Positions 1 through 6,122 of a stretch of 6,287 nt of DNA are shown here, in pieces. Positions within the stretch are counted from its first letter, which is position 1, and each line of letters starts with the position of its first letter. Under the pieces are notes generated by a model, which was not told where the DNA came from, ran no database searches, and saw nothing but the letters and a program-made list of their open reading frames with translations. A program made the position numbers and the translations under genes. Location: assembly GCA_016302545.1 (NCBI GenBank), contig JAEDNK010000089.1:1-6287 (forward strand), given 5' to 3'. The stretch comes from Bacillota bacterium. Lineage in GTDB: Bacteria; Bacillota; Clostridia; Peptostreptococcales; Anaerovoracaceae.

Positions 1-12
1 AAATAAGGGAAA

Positions 13-18
13 GTGAGG
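13..18 (+). promoter_or_regulatory. Ribosome binding site deciding the oadB start
   Basis: GTGAGG lies 6 nt before the ATG at 25, a normal spacing. This favours that ATG over the in-frame GTG at 13. The start of the preceding gene is not visible; a TAA at 4-6 could be its stop codon, but this cannot be proven. Confidence 0.55.
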
Positions 19-24
19 CTGGTC

Positions 25-1149
25 ATGAGTTATATATTTGATACTCTGGGAAATCTGGCAGCGCAGACGGCCTTGGGAACCCTTACAGCAGGAAATTTCC
101 TGATGATTGCTGTGGCATGTGGATTCATGTATCTGGCTATCGCCAAGCAATATGAACCTCTGCTGCTTTTGCCCATTTCCTTTGGAATGCTGCTTGTAAA
201 TATATATCCTCCAATTATGGAAGAAGGCGGGCTGCTGCACTACTTCTATATGCTGGACGAGTGGACTATACTGCCGTCCCTGATTTTTCTGGGAGTGGGA
301 GCACTTACGGACTTCGGACCGCTGATTGCAAATCCAAAGAGCTTCCTGCTTGGGGCAGCGGCACAGTTTGGAATATTTGCTGCATATATATTGGCCATGG
401 GTTTTGGATTCAATGATATGGCAGCCGCTGCAATCGCTATAATCGGCGGAGCTGACGGCCCTACATCAATTTTTCTGGCCATGAAGCTGGGGCAGACCGA
501 TATAATGGGACCAATTGCGGTTGCAGCCTATTCATATATGTCACTGGTACCTATCATACAGCCTCCGATAATGAAGGCACTGACCACTGAGGAGGAAAGA
601 AAGATTAAGATGGAGCAGCTCAGAACTGTTTCTAAAAAGGAAAGAATTCTCTTCCCTGTAATAGTAACGATTCTGGTATGCGGTCTGCTTCCGTCCACAA
701 CACCGCTTGTAGGCATGCTCATGCTGGGAAATCTCTTCAGAGAAAGCGGAGTTGTTCGACAGCTGACTGAAACAGCGTCAAATGCACTGATGTACATCGT
801 GGTAATCCTGCTGGGAACTTCAGTAGGTGCGACCACCAGTGCTGAAGCTTTTCTTAAATGGGATACAATCAAGATCGTTATCATAGGATTTTCCGCATTC
901 TGCTTCGGGACCGCTGCAGGAGTGATTTTTGGAAAGATCATGTGCAAGCTTTCAGGAGGAAAGATTAATCCGCTTATCGGCTCGGCAGGAGTTTCGGCTG
1001 TTCCTATGGCAGCTCGCGTGGCCCAGAAGGTCGGTGCAGAGGCAGATCCGACAAACTTTCTTCTTATGCATGCCATGGGGCCTAATGTTGCAGGCGTAAT
1101 AGGCACTGCAGTGGTAGCAGGCGTATTTATGGCTATTTTCGGAATATAG
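25..1149 (+). CDS. oadB: Na+-translocating decarboxylase beta subunit (oxaloacetate decarboxylase type)
   Basis: This is the integral membrane subunit of a biotin-dependent sodium-pump decarboxylase. It decarboxylates carboxybiotin and couples this to Na+ export. The 374-residue protein is almost entirely hydrophobic helices broken by short loops, close to the size of glutaconyl- and methylmalonyl-CoA decarboxylase beta subunits. Family hallmarks are visible: GGADGPT at residues 141-147 (Asp144, equivalent to the essential Asp203 of Klebsiella OadB), NPLIGSAGVSAVP at about 315-327, and GPNVAGVIGT at 352-361 (Asn354, equivalent to Asn373). The Klebsiella Ser382 position is Thr361 here. A GTG start at 13 in the same frame adds four residues, but its purine-rich AAGGGA lies only 2 nt upstream; the ATG at 25 has GTGAGG 6 nt upstream and is preferred. 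The family is certain. Assignment to oxaloacetate, rather than another substrate, rests on the PYC-type alpha subunit encoded next to it. Confidence 0.95.
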   Translation: MSYIFDTLGNLAAQTALGTLTAGNFLMIAVACGFMYLAIAKQYEPLLLLPISFGMLLVNIYPPIMEEGGLLHYFYMLDEWTILPSLIFLGVGALTDFGPLIANPKSFLLGAAAQFGIFAAYILAMGFGFNDMAAAAIAIIGGADGPTSIFLAMKLGQTDIMGPIAVAAYSYMSLVPIIQPPIMKALTTEEERKIKMEQLRTVSKKERILFPVIVTILVCGLLPSTTPLVGMLMLGNLFRESGVVRQLTETASNALMYIVVILLGTSVGATTSAEAFLKWDTIKIVIIGFSAFCFGTAAGVIFGKIMCKLSGGKINPLIGSAGVSAVPMAARVAQKVGAEADPTNFLLMHAMGPNVAGVIGTAVVAGVFMAIFGI

Positions 1150-1167
1150 GAATTGAGGTGAATTGCA

Positions 1168-2565
1168 ATGAAAAAGCTTAGAATAACCGAGACCGTGCTG
1201 AGAGACGGTCATCAATCACTTGCCGCAACCCGCATGAGCACTGATGACATGATTCCTGTCCTGGAAAAGATGGACGAAATAGGATATTACTCCCTTGAAT
1301 GTTGGGGCGGAGCAACTTTTGATGCATGTCTCAGATTCCTGAACGAGGATCCTTGGGAACGGCTTGGAGAAATAAAGAAAAGAGTTAAAAAAACACCTTT
1401 GCAAATGCTTCTCAGGGGGCAGAACCTGCTGGGGTACAGACATTATGCCGATGATGTTGTTGAATACTTTGTTCAGAAATCGATTGCAAACGGTATTGAA
1501 ATAATGAGAATATTTGATGCGCTGAATGACCTGAGGAATCTTGAAACGGCGGTCAATGCAGCTAAAAAAGAAGGTGGACATGTGCAGCTTGCGATGGCGT
1601 ATACAACCGGCAGAGCATATACACTTGATTACTGGAAAAAGCTTGCCGATGATATGCAGAGTATGGGTGCAGATTCAATTTGTATTAAGGACATGGCAGG
1701 AATACTGCTTCCTAAGGAAGCGCGAAAGCTTGTTGCTGCCCTTAAGGAGACTGTCTCGGTTCCTATACAGCTTCACAGCCACTGCACATGCGGAACTGCT
1801 CCTATTGTGTATATGGAGGCGGCAGCTGCAGGATGTGACGGAATAGATACTGCAATTTCGCCTTTTGCTCTCGGGACCAGTCAGCCGGCAACAGAAGTGA
1901 TGGTAGAAGCTTTCAGGGACACTGAGCAGGATACAGGTCTGGACCAGATAAAGCTGGCAGAAATCGCAAATCATTTTAAAGGCATAAGAGACAGATTTTT
2001 AGATGAGAAAATTATAGAACCAAAGGTTATGGGCATAGACTTTGAAGGTCTGCTGTATCAGGTACCGGGCGGGATGCTTTCTAACCTGGTATCTCAGCTT
2101 AAAGGACAGAAGGCTATGGATAAATACGACGAAGTCCTTAAAGAGATTCCGCGGGTAAGGGAAGATCTTGGAGAGCCTCCCCTTGTAACTCCTTCATCTC
2201 AGATAGTGGGTACTCAGGCAGTGCTCAATGTTCTCAGCGGAGAAAGATATAAGATTATCTCTAAGGAAACCAAGGGAATCCTGAGAGGAGAGTATGGAAA
2301 AACGGCAGTTCCGTTTAATGAGGAGGTGCTGAAGAAAGCTATAGGAGACGAAAAACCTGTTACGGTAAGGCCGGCAGATTTAATCCAGCCTGAACTTGAC
2401 AGTCTGGAGAAGGAGCTTGGAAGCTTCAAGGAAAAAGATGAAGACATCTTAAGTTATGCTCTTTTCCCTCAGGTCGCCTCAGAGTATTTTAAACGCAGAG
2501 CGGCAAGAAAAGAAGGCCTCGACCCTGACAGATTTGATTATACAAACAAAGCGTATCCGATTTAA
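1168..2565 (+). CDS. oadA: Oxaloacetate decarboxylase alpha subunit, carboxyltransferase only (no biotinyl domain)
   Basis: This is the cytoplasmic carboxyltransferase subunit, which moves a carboxyl group from oxaloacetate to a biotin carrier that the membrane beta subunit then decarboxylates. The 465-residue protein has the DRE-TIM/HMGL-like barrel at roughly 1-270 followed by the PYC/OadA conserved domain to about 450. Visible motifs are RDGHQS at 12-17 (metal ligand Asp13), CWGGATFD at 45-52, LLRGQNLLGY at 81-90, RIFDALND at 114-121, KDMAG at 174-178 (active-site Lys174), HSHCT at 203-207 (metal ligands His203 and His205) and YQVPGGMLSNL at 297-307. Full-length OadA proteins are near 590 residues and end in a biotinyl domain with an MKM lysine motif. 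Both are absent here, and the protein ends cleanly after the conserved domain, so the carrier must be a separate protein. GAGGTG at 1155-1160 lies 7 nt before the ATG. The gene follows oadB by 18 nt. Pyruvate carboxylase subunit B is the main alternative name, but the adjacent beta subunit argues for the pump. Confidence 0.93.
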   Translation: MKKLRITETVLRDGHQSLAATRMSTDDMIPVLEKMDEIGYYSLECWGGATFDACLRFLNEDPWERLGEIKKRVKKTPLQMLLRGQNLLGYRHYADDVVEYFVQKSIANGIEIMRIFDALNDLRNLETAVNAAKKEGGHVQLAMAYTTGRAYTLDYWKKLADDMQSMGADSICIKDMAGILLPKEARKLVAALKETVSVPIQLHSHCTCGTAPIVYMEAAAAGCDGIDTAISPFALGTSQPATEVMVEAFRDTEQDTGLDQIKLAEIANHFKGIRDRFLDEKIIEPKVMGIDFEGLLYQVPGGMLSNLVSQLKGQKAMDKYDEVLKEIPRVREDLGEPPLVTPSSQIVGTQAVLNVLSGERYKIISKETKGILRGEYGKTAVPFNEEVLKKAIGDEKPVTVRPADLIQPELDSLEKELGSFKEKDEDILSYALFPQVASEYFKRRAARKEGLDPDRFDYTNKAYPI

Positions 2566-2572
2566 AGGAGGT
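2564..2572 (+). promoter_or_regulatory. Strong Shine-Dalgarno overlapping the oadA stop codon
   Basis: AAAGGAGGT overlaps the last two bases of the oadA TAA and lies 8 nt before the GTG start of the aminotransferase. It is a near-perfect anti-16S match, supports the GTG start at 2581, and suggests efficient re-initiation within one transcript. Confidence 0.8.
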
Positions 2573-2580
2573 AGATTACA

Positions 2581-3807
2581 GTGATTATTGCAAATGAAAA
2601 CGGAAGAAAAAGTATCGGTGTTCCGGATAAATTGTTCGGAGTATCTCAGAAGGCCAAGGAGAGGAAGGCTGAGCTGGGAAAGGACAAGGTTATAGATTCT
2701 ACCATTGGCGTTCTTCTTGATGATGAAGGAAAAATTGTAGTGCTGGATTCTGTTATGAAAGCAATCAGGATGCTGGGACCGGAGGATTATGCACCTTACG
2801 CACCTATTACCGGACTTCCTGAGTATCTCGAAGCGGTAAAGAACATAGTTTTTATAGACGGAGTACCTGAAGGCTGTCACATCAGAGCCTGCTATACTCC
2901 TGGAGGAACGGGAGCAATAAGACATGCTGTTTCCGCATACACAAAACCCGGAGATAAGATTCTCACATCCGACTGGCACTGGAGTCCATATAATATTATC
3001 GCACAGGAAATCGGCAGAGAGGTTGCCACATACCAGCTGTTCGATGAAAATAAACATGTAAATTACAAAAGCTTTGATGCTGAACTGGATAAGATTCTGA
3101 AAGTGCAGGATGAGACTGTGGTGATTATAAACACCCCTGCTCATAACCCGACGGGATATACTTTTACTTATGCGGACTGGGACAATGTGCTTTCTGTAAT
3201 CAAGAAGTATAAAAATAAAAAAATTGCTGTTCTGGTGGATATTGCCTATCTGGATTTTTCAGGAGATGCCCATGAATACAGAAGGTTCCTGAACAAATTA
3301 GTCGGACTTCCTGAAAATATTTTACCGCTGATTGCATTCAGCGCTTCAAAGGGATACACAATGTACGGCATGCGCTGCGGAGCAATAATGTGTATGGCAC
3401 CTACAAAGGAGATTGCTGATGAATTCAGAGATGTTGTAAGCGTCCAGTCCAGGGGTTCCTGGTCCAATGGAAACAGAGCTGCCATGAAGGTAATCGCAAA
3501 CATTCTGGAAAACCCGGAGCTTTATGAGGAAGTAAAAAAAGAAAGAGAGGGTTGGCTTGTAAAACTCCGCAGGAGAGGAACAGCTTTCGTGGAGAGGGCA
3601 AAGGAAGTCGGCCTGGATATCATACCATATGATTCTGGATTCTTTATCACAATTCCGTGTGATAATCCTGATGAAATCTGCGCAAAATTGCAGGAAAAGA
3701 ATCTTTTTACCGTACCTTTAAGCAAGGGTATAAGGGTTTCCGTCGCATCAAACACAATTGACGAATGCAAACGGATGCCTGAAATCATTAAGAGCCTCTT
3801 TATTTAA
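2581..3807 (+). CDS. PLP-dependent class I aminotransferase, aspartate/aromatic (AspC/TyrB-like, subgroup I-alpha)
   Basis: A cytoplasmic, PLP-dependent fold-type I transaminase of 408 residues, the usual length for this family. Visible motifs are GGTGAIR at 108-114 (phosphate cup), Trp135 in DWHWSPYN (position of the PLP-stacking/substrate Trp140 of E. coli AspC), HNPTG at 188-192 (Asn189), DIAY at 220-223 (Asp220 and Tyr223), SASKGYTMYGMRCGA at 254-268 (Schiff-base Lys257, Arg265) and RVSVAS at 385-390 (Arg385, alpha-carboxylate binding). Arg291 in SRGSWSNGN aligns by eye with AspC Arg292, which binds the distal carboxylate, so aspartate or glutamate is a reasonable substrate. TyrB-type enzymes also keep that Arg, so an aromatic specificity is not excluded. 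The gene lies 15 nt after oadA. That position suggests it supplies oxaloacetate, from aspartate and 2-oxoglutarate, to the decarboxylase. The start is GTG. Confidence 0.88.
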   Translation: MIIANENGRKSIGVPDKLFGVSQKAKERKAELGKDKVIDSTIGVLLDDEGKIVVLDSVMKAIRMLGPEDYAPYAPITGLPEYLEAVKNIVFIDGVPEGCHIRACYTPGGTGAIRHAVSAYTKPGDKILTSDWHWSPYNIIAQEIGREVATYQLFDENKHVNYKSFDAELDKILKVQDETVVIINTPAHNPTGYTFTYADWDNVLSVIKKYKNKKIAVLVDIAYLDFSGDAHEYRRFLNKLVGLPENILPLIAFSASKGYTMYGMRCGAIMCMAPTKEIADEFRDVVSVQSRGSWSNGNRAAMKVIANILENPELYEEVKKEREGWLVKLRRRGTAFVERAKEVGLDIIPYDSGFFITIPCDNPDEICAKLQEKNLFTVPLSKGIRVSVASNTIDECKRMPEIIKSLFI

Positions 3808-3819
3808 GTTTAACATCGT

Positions 3820-3842
3820 GAATGATGCGGCTTTCATTTTTT
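3820..3842 (+). terminator. Weak candidate terminator after the decarboxylase operon
   Basis: AATGA at 3821-3825 can pair with TCATT at 3834-3838, with an extra G:U at the base and an 8-nt loop, followed by Ts to 3842. The stem is short and A/U-rich, so termination may be partial and transcription may continue into the Lrp gene. Confidence 0.3.
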
Positions 3843-3849
3843 GAAGTTA

Positions 3850-3888
3850 TATGATATACTGTACCTGATTTGACGAATGCTATGATAT
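3850..3888 (+). promoter_or_regulatory. Tandem extended -10 promoters with an 8-bp direct repeat, upstream of the Lrp gene
   Basis: Two extended -10 elements are present: TGATATACT at 3852-3860 and TGCTATGAT at 3878-3886. Neither has a convincing -35 at 16-18 bp; the TTGACG at 3870-3875 is not correctly spaced for a recognisable -10. TATGATAT occurs twice, at 3850-3857 and 3881-3888, exactly 31 bp apart, close to three helical turns. The repeat could simply reflect two promoters, or it could be a pair of operator half-sites for the Lrp-type protein encoded just downstream. Predicted transcripts would have leaders of roughly 30-60 nt. Confidence 0.5.
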
Positions 3889-3923
3889 TTTAAACATGTA
3901 ATAGACAAGAAGGTCAGTTGGTA

Positions 3924-4352
3924 ATGAAAGCATTGGATACAATAGATAAAGAAATACTTAAAAAACTGCGGGAAAATGCCAGAATTCCGCTGAAAGATCT
4001 TTCGGCAGAAGTATTCCTTACAACTCCTGCCGTTTCCGCAAGAATAGAAAAGCTTGAAAAGGAAGGATATATCAAGGGATACCATGCGGAAATTGATATT
4101 GAAAAACTGGGATACGTGGTCAAGGCATATATTATGATAACAGTTAACCCTGAGGATATAAAGAAGTTCTATACATTTGTAGGCAAGCAGGAATGCGTCA
4201 TGGAATGCAGCCATATAACAGGGCCCTATTCCATGATAGTCAAGGCTGCCTTTCCAAGCACAGTGATGCTGGAGATATTCCTGGGCAAGCTGCAGAGCTT
4301 CGGCAAGACGGAAACTCAGGTGGTGTTTTCCACGTTTATAGAAAATCATTAA
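3924..4352 (+). CDS. Lrp/AsnC family transcriptional regulator
   Basis: A 142-residue DNA-binding protein of the feast/famine regulator family, which typically forms dimers to octamers and responds to amino acids. The N-terminus LDTIDKEILKKLRENAR (4-20) and the following helix-turn-helix (about 21-42, with PAVSARIEKLEKEGYI) are typical. A linker leads to the RAM ligand-binding domain at about 62-140, with the characteristic glycine region SHITGPYSMIVKA at 96-108. The length is slightly below the usual 150-165. GAAGGT at 3909-3914 lies 9 nt before the ATG at 3924; an in-frame TTG at 3918 is only 3 nt away from it and is rejected. The gene lies 116 nt after the aminotransferase, on the same strand, has its own promoter candidates and is followed by a strong terminator. 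By position it may sense an amino acid and control the upstream catabolic operon and itself; this is inference. Confidence 0.93.
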   Translation: MKALDTIDKEILKKLRENARIPLKDLSAEVFLTTPAVSARIEKLEKEGYIKGYHAEIDIEKLGYVVKAYIMITVNPEDIKKFYTFVGKQECVMECSHITGPYSMIVKAAFPSTVMLEIFLGKLQSFGKTETQVVFSTFIENH

Positions 4353-4358
4353 AAGAAT

Positions 4359-4403
4359 CTCTGTTGCGGGTGAAAAAATTTCCCCTGTAAACAGAGTTTT
4401 TTT
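4359..4403 (+). terminator. Intrinsic terminator after the Lrp gene
   Basis: CTCTGTT at 4359-4365 pairs with AACAGAG at 4390-4396. Inside, GGG at 4368-4370 and GAAA at 4372-4375 pair with TTTCCCC at 4379-4385 around a bulged T and a 3-nt loop. The hairpin is followed directly by seven Ts at 4397-4403. It starts 6 nt after the Lrp stop codon and should separate this transcript from the sigma factor operon. Confidence 0.88.
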
Positions 4404-4438
4404 ATGGGATATTTCTCCCTGCCGGCGGGTATTAATGA

Positions 4439-4452
4439 TGAAAAGCTTTTCA
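4439..4452. promoter_or_regulatory. Perfect 14-bp palindrome upstream of the sigma factor gene
   Basis: TGAAAAGCTTTTCA is fully self-complementary and centred 30 bp upstream of the likely ATG. It could bind a dimeric regulator on DNA, or form a 5-bp hairpin in the leader RNA just ahead of the ribosome binding site. No T-run follows, so it is not a terminator. No convincing sigma-A or ECF-type promoter was recognised between 4404 and 4475; TATTAA at 4430-4435 is a weak -10 candidate without a -35. Confidence 0.35.
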
Positions 4453-4462
4453 GAAAAGAAAC

Positions 4463-4468
4463 AGAGGT
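4463..4468 (+). promoter_or_regulatory. Ribosome binding site of the sigma factor gene
   Basis: AGAGGT lies 7 nt before the ATG at 4476. It sits inside AAACAGAGGT (4459-4468), which repeats the 3' arm of the upstream terminator. A GTG at 4473 and a second ATG at 4479 are in the same frame, so the exact start is uncertain by one codon either way. Confidence 0.6.
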
Positions 4469-4475
4469 ATAGGTG

Positions 4476-4955
4476 ATGATGAACGAAAGCAGGTTCACTG
4501 CTCTGGCAGAACAATATATGGATATGGTCTATCGCATAGCGCTTAATGCTTCAGGAAGTGCAGCCGATGCGGAGGATGTGGTTCAGAATGTGATGCTGAG
4601 ACTCTACAGGTCAGATCCGGATTTTGAAAGTGAGGAACATGCCAGGCACTGGCTTATACGTGTGGCCGTAAATGAGTCAAAACGCCTTGTCGGGCTGCCG
4701 TGGAAAAAGAGGGAGGCATCATTTGAGGAGGTGCTTAATATTGCAGACGGCACAGACGGCCTTCAGCAGAGCCTTCTCATGAAGGTTGCCGGACTGCCGC
4801 CCAAGTACAGGGTTCCCATGTATCTGTATTATTACGAGGGGTATTCGGCGAAGGAGATTGCTGAGCTTACAGGAAGTAAAATATCAACTTTACAGACCAG
4901 ACTTGCCAGAGGCAGGGAAAAGCTCAGAGCGGTATTAGAGGAGGAAATGAAATGA
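4476..4955 (+). CDS. ECF-type RNA polymerase sigma factor (sigma-70 family)
   Basis: A 159-residue alternative sigma factor that would direct RNA polymerase to a small regulon, usually in response to an envelope signal. Region 2 spans about residues 11-72, with DAEDVVQNVMLRLY at 31-44 (core binding) and WLIRVAVNESKR at 59-70 (-10 recognition). Region 4 spans about 99-153, with LPPKYRVPMYLYYYEGYS followed by the helix-turn-helix KEIAELTGSKISTLQTRLA and the basic GREKL. Regions 1 and 3 are absent and the length is typical of ECF proteins. Its TGA stop overlaps the start of the next gene (ATGA), which is the usual arrangement with a cognate anti-sigma factor. Expression is probably autoregulated, as in most ECF pairs, but no matching promoter could be read. 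Assignment to a specific ECF group is not possible by eye. Confidence 0.93.
   Translation: MMNESRFTALAEQYMDMVYRIALNASGSAADAEDVVQNVMLRLYRSDPDFESEEHARHWLIRVAVNESKRLVGLPWKKREASFEEVLNIADGTDGLQQSLLMKVAGLPPKYRVPMYLYYYEGYSAKEIAELTGSKISTLQTRLARGREKLRAVLEEEMK
4937..4944 (+). promoter_or_regulatory. Shine-Dalgarno for the anti-sigma gene inside the sigma gene
   Basis: AGAGGAGG lies 7 nt before the ATG at 4952, within the last codons of the sigma gene. Combined with the ATGA stop/start overlap, this supports coupled translation and near-stoichiometric production of the two proteins. Confidence 0.75.
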
Positions 4956-6025
4956 ACGAGATAAAAAGTGGGAGAGAGAAAGCAGAGGAAAGCCTGTACA
5001 GAAGCGCTTATAGAGATGCCTTTGATCAGGTGAAGCTGGGGATAGATGCCAGAGAGAAAGTTCTCGGCATTGCTGCAGAAGGTAAAGAAAAAAGAAGCTT
5101 ACACGGCAGAAGAAGGTTTTCAATGGCTATGGCAGTCTGTATGGCGGTTGTGCTTATTACAGGCACGGCATTGGCAGTAACTGCAGGCGGGGGCTTGAAA
5201 AGCTGGTTCTCTGATGAATGGGGATACAATAATGACGGTGAAATGCCTGCAGAACAGCAGCAGATAGTTGAGAGCCTTTCCACACCTGTAGGAATCAGCC
5301 AGACTGTTGGCAATCTGACAGTTACAGTGGATTCAGTGGCTTACAGTGACGGGTACTACTGGCTTATGGTCAATGCAGAGGGAATGAAGTTTGATGAGGA
5401 TAACGGGTACAGCTGCAGGAAAAGTGACCTGAGGATTGTGTCCGAGGACGGCAGAGAGCTTGGTCAGTGCGGCAGCAGCATAACTCAGACTGCCAGAGGC
5501 GGTTCTTCTTTGAAGATGCTTTTCGAAGGAGAAATAAGTCCGGAATCAGCTGAAGCTGCTCTGGCTGACGGGGGCAATATGCATTTCATGCTGTCAATAT
5601 CTGATTTTGTGGAAAAGAAGCGCGGTATCGTCACAGGCACAAAGGAATATGTACTGCAGGAGGGGACCTGGAGCTTTGAGTTTGAAGTGCCCGCAGCGGA
5701 ATCTGAAGAAATGCTGACAGCACCTGATTCGGATGCAGTATTTACCCTTGGCGGCGAGGAGACCATGTGCAGAGTAAGGGATATTCAGATAAACATGGTA
5801 GGAATAAAATATATGTTTGAAGGAGAAAACGAGGCTCACAGCGAGCTGCCGAGACTGATTTTTAAGGATGGCAGTGAGATAGGCGTTACAGGCGGAAGCG
5901 GCGTGCAGCTTGAAGAAGGCTCATGGCAGATGAAATATCAGTGGTCTATGCCTGTTGATTTGAATCAGGTGGAAGCAGTGAAATTCGGGAAGACCGAGGT
6001 TTATGTGGAGGCAGAGGTGGAGTGA
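4952..6025 (+). CDS. Single-pass membrane anti-sigma factor, DUF4179-like
   Basis: A 357-residue protein, most likely the membrane partner that holds the upstream sigma factor inactive. Residues 1-55 are charged and cytoplasmic, and contain a short amphipathic stretch (LYRSAYRDAFDQVKLGIDAREKVL, about 15-38) of the type that precedes the membrane helix in DUF4179 proteins. A basic cluster (HGRRR, 51-55) precedes one hydrophobic helix at about 57-79, giving an N-in, C-out orientation. The outside portion (80-357) is beta-rich: a first domain at about 110-220, then TWSFEFEVP at 239-247 opening a second domain at about 240-355 that resembles the DUF5643-type C-terminal region. No zinc anti-sigma HxxxCxxC motif is present. 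The gene overlaps the sigma gene by 4 nt. The DUF4179 call is from general resemblance and its place next to an ECF gene; the anti-sigma role is inferred. The signal sensed outside the cell is unknown. Confidence 0.8.
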   Translation: MNEIKSGREKAEESLYRSAYRDAFDQVKLGIDAREKVLGIAAEGKEKRSLHGRRRFSMAMAVCMAVVLITGTALAVTAGGGLKSWFSDEWGYNNDGEMPAEQQQIVESLSTPVGISQTVGNLTVTVDSVAYSDGYYWLMVNAEGMKFDEDNGYSCRKSDLRIVSEDGRELGQCGSSITQTARGGSSLKMLFEGEISPESAEAALADGGNMHFMLSISDFVEKKRGIVTGTKEYVLQEGTWSFEFEVPAAESEEMLTAPDSDAVFTLGGEETMCRVRDIQINMVGIKYMFEGENEAHSELPRLIFKDGSEIGVTGGSGVQLEEGSWQMKYQWSMPVDLNQVEAVKFGKTEVYVEAEVE

Positions 6026-6122
6026 CCGTTGTCCCCCAAAAAAAGATGAAAAATGCTGATCTGAGTGGAGGAAAAGGGCTGTAGATTGGATAAATTCAGG
6101 CATTAAAGCAAAATAATGTAAG

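Noticed and set aside
13..24. GTG start at 13 for oadB
   Set aside because: It has no properly spaced ribosome binding site, while the ATG at 25 does; the four extra residues are not characteristic of the family.
528..1106. 192-codon minus-strand open frame inside oadB
   Set aside because: It is the complement of a hydrophobic membrane gene; the open frame follows from the codon bias of oadB and shows no motif of its own.
2479..3144. 221-codon minus-strand open frame over the end of oadA and the start of the aminotransferase
   Set aside because: It lies opposite two well-supported genes and its translation has the composition of a shadow frame with no family motif.
3841..3875. TTGAAG (3841-3846) and TTGACG (3870-3875) as -35 boxes
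   Set aside because: Neither has a recognisable -10 at 16-18 bp; the good -10 elements in this region lie at unsuitable distances from them.
3834..4514. 226-codon minus-strand open frame across the Lrp gene and its terminator
   Set aside because: It is antisense to a clear Lrp family gene, crosses its terminator and the start of the sigma gene, and its translation is rich in Cys, Phe, His and Tyr with no recognisable domain.
6042..6083. Very short open frame starting ATGAAAAATGCTG after the anti-sigma gene
   Set aside because: Only 12 codons, with no clear ribosome binding site and no similarity that can be judged.
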